Source: Planctomycetota bacterium
Lineage (GTDB): Bacteria > Planctomycetota > GCA-2746535
Assembly: GCA_002746535.1 (NCBI GenBank)
Contig: NVWA01000009.1
Span: 44,483 to 108,482 of the forward strand
Length of the DNA: 64,000 nt
Reading direction: 5' to 3'
The notes below the pieces were generated by a model. That model was given only the letters and a program-made list of their open reading frames with translations, ran no database searches and was not told where the DNA came from. Below are positions 57,347 through 64,000 of this stretch, piece after piece. A program made the position numbers and the translations under genes. Position 1 is the stretch's first letter; every line of letters starts with the position of its first letter.

Positions 57347-60028
57347 ATGTTTAGAGCAACAAAATCTTTGGTGATCGTAAGTCTTCTTTCTTTCATTTTT
57401 GCAGTTCAAAGTGTTTCCGCACAGGATTTGCAAAATGAAGAAGTTATCAAGAAATTATTTAAAGAAAGTCAGACACTTTATGATCAAGGCAAGTACCGAG
57501 AAAGTTCTTCAAAATTGCAAGAAATTATTGGTCTGAATCCTAAGAATCAATTGATCAATGTATTATTTAGAGAATCAAATCGAAAATATTGGGCTAAAAT
57601 TTTGCAAAACGAAGTTACAAAAAGATATGCGAAACAATTAGATCTTAGGTATTGGTTATGGGAAAAACGTAGACGTAGATCACCTGAATATATTCAAAAT
57701 GTAATTAGAAGAATGAAAAGTAATGATCCGGATACGCGAAACAGAGCAATCGTTCAACTTAAAAATATCGGTCATTTTGCAGTTCCTGCCTTAGTAAGTT
57801 TTTTGAAAGATCCTTTGACTGAAGATGGTATGCGTTCGACAGTCACTATGGCATTGAGCCAAATGGTACTGTCAAAAGGTGAAGGTGTATTGCCCGTGAT
57901 GGAATTACTAGATAGTTCAGATGCACTGTTATTAGAAAATGCCGCCATTATTTTAGGATCTGCAAAAGATAGACGTGCTTTGGCTCCTTTGAAAAAGGTC
58001 CTTGAAGATTCACGCCATAATAAAACGGTAAAAAGTTATGTTAAATATGCCATTGAAGAAATCGCAGAAGAAGAAGTAAAACCAGCTAGCGAATTATATT
58101 ATGATAAAGCATTAAGATATTTGGTGAATAGTGATTCCGTAGTTGATGAAGCTATTATTGCTGAAGGGGTTATGTATCGATATAAGCCAGGTGATAAATT
58201 AGTAAAGCTAAATATTATGCTACAAAAAAGTCCAAAATTTGATGTACCTGAGGTTTCAATCTTTGCTTGGCATTTATACATTTCTGAAGAGGCAATTTAT
58301 GATGCTTTGGCTTTAAATTTATCTTATGAAGAAGCCGCTCCACTATTAATTTGTATTTATCATGCTCAATACAACCAAGTTGAGAACAGCTTGAAGGACA
58401 TTGATAGATTGATTGATCGTCAAATTTTGACTGAAAAGAATAAAAAAGATTTAGAGGTTCGTAAAGCTCGATTGGTTTCTGTAAAGGTTATTGCTCAGTC
58501 AGCTGGCAAAGAATACATCTATAAAGCCATAGAGCTTGCTTTGAAAAACAATTTAAGTGACGTTGCCGTTAGTATCATAGAGCAATTAAAATATGTTACA
58601 GATGGCTCTGAATTTTCAAAATTATTGTCCACAAAAAAAGTTAAAAAATCAAAAGAAGAAATCGCAGAAATAGAAGCAGTAAAAGCAACCAAGAAAAAGA
58701 AAAAAGAAGAAGCCGCAGCCAAGGAAAAGGCTAAAGAAAAAAAGCAGGCTAAAAAAGATAAAAAAGGTGATAAAGCTAAAGCAGATCCAAAAGAAAAGAA
58801 AATGGATGCTGATAAAAAAGAAGGTGAAGAAGCGGCTAAGAAAGTAGAAGACAAAGATAAAAAAGAAGAAGAAAAAAAGCCGGAAGAAAAGAAAGAAGAA
58901 AAAAAGATTGATGATAAAAAGGAAGTTGCCAAAGATTCTAAAGATGATAAGTCAAAAGATAAAAAGGTAGTTGATAAAGACGATAAAGAAGTTGTTGAAG
59001 AAGAGATTGATCCTTCGCATTACAGAATTATAAATATTATGTCAGGGATTGCTACTCCATTAGTAAAAGCATTAGATTATCGAGATGTAAGAGTTCAATA
59101 CGAAGCAGCCATGACAATTGCTTATTTAAATCCAAAAACAACTTTTCCTGGTGCCGAAAAAGTCATTGAAAAATTAGCGGCAGCGCTAGGTGAAAAAGAT
59201 CAAATTAGCGTAATGATTATTGATTCAAATAATCAAAGAAATCTTAAATTAACTTTATTGTTAAGGAAGTGTGGTTTCTTGACAGTGTCTTCTGAAAATG
59301 GAACTGATGGAATTTATTTTTCTAGAAGCTTCCCATCAAAAGATGTTGTTTTAATTGCTGGTGATTTAAAAGGAAAAAATGCTGAAAGAGTTTATGCGGA
59401 ATTGCAAACGGATTTTAGAACTAAGAGAACTCCTGTAGCAATCATTAGTGATAAAATTACTAGAGTTCGCATGAGAGAAAAATATGCACATATCACTGAT
59501 CAAGTTATTGCTGTAGAAGATGGACAAGATGCTATTTTGGCCCAAATCAGAAGTATTATGCAAAAGGCTGAAGCTCCGCTATCGATGAAAAAAGAAAAAG
59601 AGCTCGTAGCTATTAAAGCTGCTGTTGCATTGGCAACAGTGAAACGTGAAAATACAATTTTTAAATTAGATTCTTGTTTTAATGCTGTTAACAAAGTTTT
59701 ATCACCTCCTGAAAGAATTGATGCTATTCGGTTGCCTGTAATAAATGCAATGGCCGAATTTAAAGCAAAACCTGTTTTATCTTCAATTGTGAAGACTTAT
59801 TTAAAAGCTGGAAATGCACATCCAATTCGTCAAGCATCTTTGTTTGCTATAGGTGAGATTGATCCAAATGATCCTGAAGCATTTGCTGCATTAAGAAAAT
59901 CAATTGCTAAGGATAATGATCAAAAACTTCGCGATGAAGGCTCGGCTGCTATTGGCAAATCAAACCAAAAAATTGAAATGGTTATTGAGATACTTAAAGT
60001 TCAAAGAATTATAAGTGAGCTAAAATAA
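57347..60028 (+). CDS. Exported TPR/HEAT protein with Lys/Glu-rich linker and receiver-like domain
   Basis: The start at 57347 (893 residues) is chosen because GGAG lies six bases before it and it gives a compact signal peptide ending SVSAQ. An ATG at 57329 would add six residues. A TPR-like N-terminus (LYDQGKYRESSSKLQEII) is followed by HEAT repeats, a very Lys/Glu/Asp-rich linker (about 435-555), more helices, then a receiver-like domain at about 619-740. The receiver has VMIIDSN, but Ala in place of the phospho-Asp (VVLIAGDL), Ser in IISD and no conserved Lys. HEAT repeats resume to the end. A receiver fold behind a signal peptide is odd. Confidence 0.85.
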   Translation: MFRATKSLVIVSLLSFIFAVQSVSAQDLQNEEVIKKLFKESQTLYDQGKYRESSSKLQEIIGLNPKNQLINVLFRESNRKYWAKILQNEVTKRYAKQLDLRYWLWEKRRRRSPEYIQNVIRRMKSNDPDTRNRAIVQLKNIGHFAVPALVSFLKDPLTEDGMRSTVTMALSQMVLSKGEGVLPVMELLDSSDALLLENAAIILGSAKDRRALAPLKKVLEDSRHNKTVKSYVKYAIEEIAEEEVKPASELYYDKALRYLVNSDSVVDEAIIAEGVMYRYKPGDKLVKLNIMLQKSPKFDVPEVSIFAWHLYISEEAIYDALALNLSYEEAAPLLICIYHAQYNQVENSLKDIDRLIDRQILTEKNKKDLEVRKARLVSVKVIAQSAGKEYIYKAIELALKNNLSDVAVSIIEQLKYVTDGSEFSKLLSTKKVKKSKEEIAEIEAVKATKKKKKEEAAAKEKAKEKKQAKKDKKGDKAKADPKEKKMDADKKEGEEAAKKVEDKDKKEEEKKPEEKKEEKKIDDKKEVAKDSKDDKSKDKKVVDKDDKEVVEEEIDPSHYRIINIMSGIATPLVKALDYRDVRVQYEAAMTIAYLNPKTTFPGAEKVIEKLAAALGEKDQISVMIIDSNNQRNLKLTLLLRKCGFLTVSSENGTDGIYFSRSFPSKDVVLIAGDLKGKNAERVYAELQTDFRTKRTPVAIISDKITRVRMREKYAHITDQVIAVEDGQDAILAQIRSIMQKAEAPLSMKKEKELVAIKAAVALATVKRENTIFKLDSCFNAVNKVLSPPERIDAIRLPVINAMAEFKAKPVLSSIVKTYLKAGNAHPIRQASLFAIGEIDPNDPEAFAALRKSIAKDNDQKLRDEGSAAIGKSNQKIEMVIEILKVQRIISELK

Positions 60029-60032
60029 AAGA

Positions 60033-60404
60033 GTGTCAGATAGAAAACCCGGCACTTTCTCTAAAAAGTGCCGTTTAAAAAAATACGAAGACTTCCAAAC
60101 CGTTTTTAAGAACGGAATATTTTTTTCTAACAAATTAATAAAGCTAGGTTTACTGGAAAATAAGGGTGAATGTCATCAGCTTGGATTAATAGTTAGTAAA
60201 AGACATGGCAACGCACCTCATCGCAATTATATTAAAAGATTGTTTCGTGAGGTTTTCAGACTTAGGCGAAAAGATTTGAAAAATACACTGGATGTGGTTA
60301 TTATTCCACGCTTTACTGTCAAAGAATGGTCTCTAAATAGTTGTGATGAGGCGTTTAGAAATTTGGTTAAAAAATATAATGGTTCATTGGATATTGATTC
60401 CTAG
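60033..60404 (+). CDS. rnpA: Ribonuclease P protein component
   Basis: The 123-residue protein binds RNase P RNA for tRNA 5' processing. It has the RNR box [16 protein letters not shown] (61-76) and the N-terminal [16 protein letters not shown] typical of RnpA. The start codon is GTG, four bases after the HEAT gene stop. The usual upstream neighbour, rpmH, is missing here. It overlaps yidD by 26 bases, and the yidD-yidC order downstream is standard. Confidence 0.96.
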   Translation: MSDRKPGTFSKKCRLKKYEDFQTVFKNGIFFSNKLIKLGLLENKGECHQLGLIVSKRHGNAPHRNYIKRLFREVFRLRRKDLKNTLDVVIIPRFTVKEWSLNSCDEAFRNLVKKYNGSLDIDS

Positions 60405-60600
60405 TATTAAGCTTTATCAAAAAGTCATATCACCTATTTTGCCTCCAAGCTGTCGCTATTATCCAACTTGTTCGCATTATGCGATAGAGGCATTGCAAAA
60501 AAAAGGAATAATTTTAGGACTGTTAGTTACGATTTATAGAATTTTAAGGTGTAATCCTTTTTCAGCAGGTGGATTTGATCCTGTTGAAAAGGAAAAATAA
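60379..60600 (+). CDS. yidD: Membrane protein insertion efficiency factor YidD
   Basis: The start at 60379 gives a 73-residue protein in line with the family. The longer frame beginning at 60343 would add 12 residues from inside rnpA. Features are an amphipathic N-terminus, then [22 protein letters not shown] (Cys25, Cys31) and [13 protein letters not shown] (Cys58). YidD helps membrane protein insertion together with YidC. No strong ribosome site is seen, so translation may depend on coupling with rnpA, which it overlaps. Confidence 0.95.
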   Translation: MVHWILIPSIKLYQKVISPILPPSCRYYPTCSHYAIEALQKKGIILGLLVTIYRILRCNPFSAGGFDPVEKEK

Positions 60601-60623
60601 AAGAAATATCATTTAAGGAAGTT

Positions 60624-62495
60624 ATGGAAAACGAAAAATTACGTCACGTTGTGTTTGCGGTAATTTGTGCATTTTGTTTGGTATTAGTTTTTAATAATGC
60701 TGAAAGAACTAAAAAAGAAGCCGAAAAAAATAAACCTATTGAGGTTGATACTGTTACAGGTGATAAATCAGACAAAAAGAATTCCTCTGTTAAAACGTCA
60801 GAGAACGATAAACAAGAAAATAAAGAAGACATCAAGTCATCTGATGAAACAGATAAAAATACCAAGGAGCCGGTAGTAAATAAAAAATATTCTGTTGCTG
60901 ATACTCCATCGGAAAAGCCAAAAGAAGTTATCGTTGAAACTAAGGAGTTTAAATTCATTTTTTCTAATGAAGGAGGAACTCTTTTAAAACTAAATCTTCA
61001 TAATTATAAAGCTACCTACAAAAAAGATTCCCCAGATTATATTTTAATAAAGCGCAAGAAAGCAAAATGGAATAAAATGTTAAGTGTGCATGGCTTTGAT
61101 GATGTCTTTAATAATGCCTCTTTTAACATGAAATTAGATGAAACAGGAAAAGGGCCTGTTTTGACTATGAATTGTATTAGAAATGGAATTGAAATAATTA
61201 AAACTATTGAGTTAAAAAAAGAATCATTTGATTTTCAATTCAAAATTAAAGTTATCAATCATCGAGAAAAAGAAATAAAGAATGACTTAAGGTTCACAGC
61301 CGTTGTTAACATGGATTTCGACTTAAATGATCGAAATAGCATTATGAGTGATCAAGTTGCGACATTAATTAATGATGGCGGTGAGTTAATTTCTGCCGGA
61401 GACTTTAATTGGATTAGTGGAACTTATGGCGCTCGAGAAAGTATACATGATTTAACAGCAACTCCATTTGTTATGGGGAAATTAAGAAAAACTAAAGATG
61501 GCAAACGAGATGGCTCAAAAGTTGTTTGGGGAGCGCTTAAAAACCGTTATTTTGCTATAATTTATAAGCCAACTAAAGATGACTGGACATTAAATGGCTC
61601 AAATGTAAACCCAACAAAAAAAGACCCAGCGCTTAACGTTGTGCCATTGATTGAGTGGCAAGCCTCGGGCAATAAATTAGCTCCTGGCCAATCTTTTGAA
61701 GAAAATTTTAAAGTATTTGCGGGGCCTACTAAGAACGGGGTCATCAATTTACCTGCTTATGAAAAAGATATGTTTGTGGATGTCATTGATTATGGGTTTC
61801 TATTTCCTAGATTTTTAAAGCTCTTTGATGGCTTGTTAAATTTTATTATTAAGGTCGTTGGCGAAAAACAATATTGGTTAGGTATCATTTTGCTTACCCT
61901 CATGGTTAGAATGGGGATGTTTCCTATAACTCGTAAGTCCTCAATGTCTCAGGCTAAATTACAAAAAGTTACTCCAAAATTAAAAGATATAAGAGAAAAA
62001 TTTAAGGGTGATAACAGAAAAATTCAAGAAGAAACAATGAAGTTATACAAAGTAGAAGGTGTGAACCCTTTCTCTTCTTGCCTGCCAATGTTTTTACAAA
62101 TGCCCATATTTCTTGGATTATACTGGACCTTGATGTTGACTTTTGAGGTTAGGTTCAAGCAGTTTTTATGGATAAACGATTTGGCGGTTGCTGATCATTT
62201 GTTTGAACATGGCTATAATATATTTATTATTGGAACTTATTTTAATTTATTGCCACTGTTATATTCCGTTATTAATTATTTCCATATGGCATCCATGCCA
62301 GCACCACAAGATCCAATGCAAGCTCAACAACAAAAAATAATGCGTTATATTTTCCCTGTTATGATGTTGATGTTTTTCTATCAAATGCCTTCGGCATTAG
62401 TGCTGTATTTTATTGTTAGTGGTACTTGGTCTATAGTTGAGCAGAAGATGATCAAAGCAAAAATTAAAAAGATGGACGATACCGTAAAGAAATAA
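60624..62495 (+). CDS. yidC: Membrane protein insertase YidC
   Basis: The 623-residue protein is a Gram-negative-type YidC. It has an N-terminal membrane helix (about 7-24), a Lys/Asp-rich linker (30-105), a large periplasmic beta domain to about 400, and the conserved C-terminal insertase core with five helices. The core shows GIILLTLMVRMGMFPITRK, KLYKVEGVNPFSSCLPMFLQMP and IFLGLYWTLM. The positively charged groove residue is likely the Arg in TLMVRMGMFP. It follows yidD by 23 bases, with AAGGAAG upstream. The gene ends in a hairpin. Confidence 0.97.
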   Translation: MENEKLRHVVFAVICAFCLVLVFNNAERTKKEAEKNKPIEVDTVTGDKSDKKNSSVKTSENDKQENKEDIKSSDETDKNTKEPVVNKKYSVADTPSEKPKEVIVETKEFKFIFSNEGGTLLKLNLHNYKATYKKDSPDYILIKRKKAKWNKMLSVHGFDDVFNNASFNMKLDETGKGPVLTMNCIRNGIEIIKTIELKKESFDFQFKIKVINHREKEIKNDLRFTAVVNMDFDLNDRNSIMSDQVATLINDGGELISAGDFNWISGTYGARESIHDLTATPFVMGKLRKTKDGKRDGSKVVWGALKNRYFAIIYKPTKDDWTLNGSNVNPTKKDPALNVVPLIEWQASGNKLAPGQSFEENFKVFAGPTKNGVINLPAYEKDMFVDVIDYGFLFPRFLKLFDGLLNFIIKVVGEKQYWLGIILLTLMVRMGMFPITRKSSMSQAKLQKVTPKLKDIREKFKGDNRKIQEETMKLYKVEGVNPFSSCLPMFLQMPIFLGLYWTLMLTFEVRFKQFLWINDLAVADHLFEHGYNIFIIGTYFNLLPLLYSVINYFHMASMPAPQDPMQAQQQKIMRYIFPVMMLMFFYQMPSALVLYFIVSGTWSIVEQKMIKAKIKKMDDTVKK

Positions 62496-62528
62496 ATAAC
62501 AGAGCTACTATGCGTATAGCTCTGTTAT
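62496..62528. terminator. Hairpin between convergent yidC and the TPR gene
   Basis: ATAACAGAGCTA (62496-62507) pairs exactly with TAGCTCTGTTAT (62517-62528) around a nine-base loop. It starts right after the yidC stop and ends 20 bases before the TPR stop on the other strand, so it may serve both. T-runs are weak on both sides. Confidence 0.7.
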
Positions 62529-62548
62529 ATATAAATAAAAAATGAGTC

Positions 62549-63325
62549 TTATTTTCTTAACTTACTTAATCTAGCAAGTGCTTTAGAAGCATCTTTTGAC
62601 TTTGGGTATTTTTTATAAAAAGCTTCGTACGCTTTTATTGCTTCCTCTTTATCTTTTAGATTTTTTTCATAAATTACTCCGGCAAGATAAAGTGCCGAGA
62701 CACTACTTTTTGGAAAGTCATTATCAATGATTCTATATTTTTTAATGGCTTCTTTGAAATCTTTATTTGTCAGTAGATAAATATCCGCAGCTGCTACAAG
62801 AGAATCATGTGCAGGTTGAGTTTTTGGATATTTGGATTGTACTGCTAGGTAACATTCAAGTGCTTTCTTTTTATCCTTTAACTTATTGTAGTGAAGGTTC
62901 CCTAGTTTATAAAGATTATCTGGCGCATTTTTATTTTGTGGATCCATCTTCAATACTTGGCTGTAACATTCAGCAGCTCTTTTGAAATCTTTTAAATTAT
63001 TGCTATAGATATCGCCCATCTTTGATAAAGCTTCAAGCTTTAGAGTATCGTCGTATACATGATAGACTCTCATGTAATTTACTAACGCTTTACGAGGTTC
63101 ACCTTTGACGATATACATGTCGCCGATTTTAAAATAAGCCTTTCCTGATTCTTTAGTATCGTGTCCGATAATTTCTTGATAGGTTAATAGAGCATCAGCA
63201 AAATATTTTTGATTTACATATTCTTGCGCTAATGTATATTTTTTTCCAATTAATTCATTCGACATTAATGAAGTAGTCAAAAGAAGTGCTGCTAATAAAA
63301 CTGTTATGCTTTTCTTCGTTACCAT
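62549..63325 (-). CDS. Exported tetratricopeptide-repeat protein
   Basis: The 258-residue protein has a signal peptide (hydrophobic residues 8-21, ending TSLMSN) and about six TPR units with the pattern A-x-x-x-Y-x-x-V...Y-P. Examples are DALLTYQEIIGHD, RAAECYSQVLKMDPQNKNA, KALECYLAVQSKYPKTQPA and EAIKAYEAFYKKYPKSKDA. No lipobox Cys is present. The layout is like BamD/CpoB-type periplasmic scaffolds. GGAGAG precedes the ATG by five bases. It is a single gene with its own promoter. Confidence 0.88.
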   Translation of the reverse strand: MVTKKSITVLLAALLLTTSLMSNELIGKKYTLAQEYVNQKYFADALLTYQEIIGHDTKESGKAYFKIGDMYIVKGEPRKALVNYMRVYHVYDDTLKLEALSKMGDIYSNNLKDFKRAAECYSQVLKMDPQNKNAPDNLYKLGNLHYNKLKDKKKALECYLAVQSKYPKTQPAHDSLVAAADIYLLTNKDFKEAIKKYRIIDNDFPKSSVSALYLAGVIYEKNLKDKEEAIKAYEAFYKKYPKSKDASKALARLSKLRK

Positions 63326-63358
63326 TTTTCTCTCCTTGGCTGGTTAAATTGAGGTGGC

Positions 63359-63386
63359 ATTTTATTCATGAAATTTTAAAGCTCAA
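63359..63386 (-). promoter_or_regulatory. Promoter for the TPR gene (minus strand)
   Basis: On the minus strand TTGAGC (63386-63381) and TAAAAT (63364-63359) are 16 bases apart, and the ATG is 34 bases downstream of the -10 box. Confidence 0.45.
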
Positions 63387-63733
63387 GATTGAAAAGGGTA
63401 ATTAAAGTGAAGTCTGAGCTCAAATAGTAAAAGTCTTATGTATTTAAATATTTCAAAGCTAGATTTATGCCTTAAATGCCCTTATTTACTTTTTAATTTG
63501 ATAAGATTTTTAGTTAATTTATTGGTTGAGGTAGCGTTAAGTAATTTGCATAATGTTATACAAGAAGGTGTAAAACAGCTAAAACCACCTAAAATTGACT
63601 AATGTGATGCTCAAACTGTAAATTAGATGAAATAACTGACTAATCTTGCATTCCGGCTTGTTTTTAGCCCAATTTAGCTGTATGCTTACTAATGGCTTTA
63701 TTAGTATTGTAATTTAACCCAAAAGGAAAATTG
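63387..63733. other. AT-rich gap upstream of the 47-residue ORF
   Basis: I see no gene or clear structured element in this 347-base stretch. It ends with AAAAGGAAAA, a usable ribosome site for the small ORF that follows. Confidence 0.4.
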
Positions 63734-63877
63734 ATGACTGAAGAATTTGCATTATTTGGTATTTTCAGTGGTATTTTGTTAGGAATTACAGGTCTTTTTC
63801 TAACATGGAAAAAACACGACGAAGAGTTGAAGAATAAGCGTAAAAAAATTAGAGTTGATTCTAATAGACGTTTATAA
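63734..63877 (+). CDS. Small single-helix membrane protein
   Basis: ATG at 63734 opens a 47-residue frame with one membrane helix (ALFGIFSGILLGITGLFLTW, about 6-25) and a strongly basic tail (KKHDEELKNKRKKIRV). AAAGGA lies eight bases upstream. The composition is typical of a real small inner-membrane protein and not of a chance frame. I recognise no family. Nothing further is seen to the window end. Confidence 0.65.
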   Translation: MTEEFALFGIFSGILLGITGLFLTWKKHDEELKNKRKKIRVDSNRRL

Positions 63878-64000
63878 ATCTCCCAACCTTCCCTTCCCTC
63901 AAATATTCTCTCTATATTTCTAATTTAAAAAGTATTAATTATCACTTAATTTTGTATGAGTTAATTTAATATTATACAAGATATAGTAATTAATTTATCT

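Noticed and set aside
58519-58932. A 137-codon Ser/Phe-rich frame on the minus strand
   Set aside because: It is the antisense of the Lys/Glu-rich linker of the HEAT gene; the AAA/GAA codon bias creates open antisense frames.
60343-60378. The longer yidD start at 60343
   Set aside because: It would add 12 residues that overlap rnpA coding and are not part of the YidD family N-terminus; the Met at 60379 fits.

Overview
The window is AT-rich, densely coded bacterial DNA with no rRNA, tRNA or CRISPR array that I can see. The envelope is Gram-negative: YidC has a large periplasmic domain, there is an outer-membrane barrel protein ending in Phe, and many proteins carry signal peptides. The gene mix suggests a marine, aerobic or microaerobic member of the PVC superphylum, perhaps Lentisphaerota-like. 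It includes a sulfatase, two phytanoyl-CoA dioxygenase-like proteins, an M81 peptidase, a TIM-barrel sugar isomerase, exported HEAT-repeat proteins and a giant repeat protein with a Cys-containing C-terminal sorting signal. This placement is inference from gene content only.

Region by region: (1) 1-6532 is a tightly packed respiratory operon. It encodes a membrane-anchored cytochrome c, a SCO copper chaperone and a caa3-type cytochrome c oxidase with an A2-type YSHPAVY proton-channel motif. The oxidase genes run I-III-IV-II(+heme c), followed by an unidentified polytopic protein with faint CydA resemblance. (2) 6.6-9.3 kb holds a sugar isomerase/epimerase, a decayed gene, and three near-identical cold-shock genes in a tandem array with duplicated spacers and a strong terminator. 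(3) 9.4-20 kb is a catabolic/accessory stretch: a His-rich unknown protein, a sulfatase, a pentapeptide-repeat protein, an exported HEAT/kelch-like protein, an AraC regulator, two PhyH dioxygenases and an M81 peptidase. (4) 20.2-37.7 kb is a single 17.5-kb gene for a secreted, surface-type 5828-residue protein. Its parts are six WLGG modules, 147-residue tandem repeats, two LamG domains, eight Ig-like repeats, ten divergent InlB-like repeats and a GGC/TM/basic tail.

(5) 37.7-39.3 kb holds a zinc-ribbon RDD membrane protein and TatD. (6) 39.6-44.5 kb is a loose cluster of seven stand-alone receiver domains with no histidine kinase or output domain. Five belong to one paralogous group in which the phosphorylation residues are progressively lost. 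The cluster also has unusually long gaps carrying inverted repeats. (7) 44.5-49 kb holds a membrane protein, an AstE/AspA-like deacylase, AhcY and a YhiN-type flavoprotein.

(8) 49-55.2 kb holds NrdR, then an NrdD homologue that keeps the ATP cone but has lost the glycyl-radical C-terminus, then an outer-membrane barrel protein, a second zinc-ribbon RDD protein, an alpha/alpha-toroid protein and a small membrane partner. (9) 55.2-57 kb is an M28-type peptidase on the minus strand. (10) 57.3-62.5 kb is an exported HEAT protein with a Lys/Glu-rich linker and an embedded receiver-like domain, followed by rnpA-yidD-yidC with no rpmH in front. The window ends with an exported TPR protein and a 47-residue membrane peptide.

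The observations most worth following up are the glycyl-radical-less NrdD partner of NrdR, the orphan receiver cluster, the CydA-like last gene of the oxidase operon, and the exported receiver-like domain.
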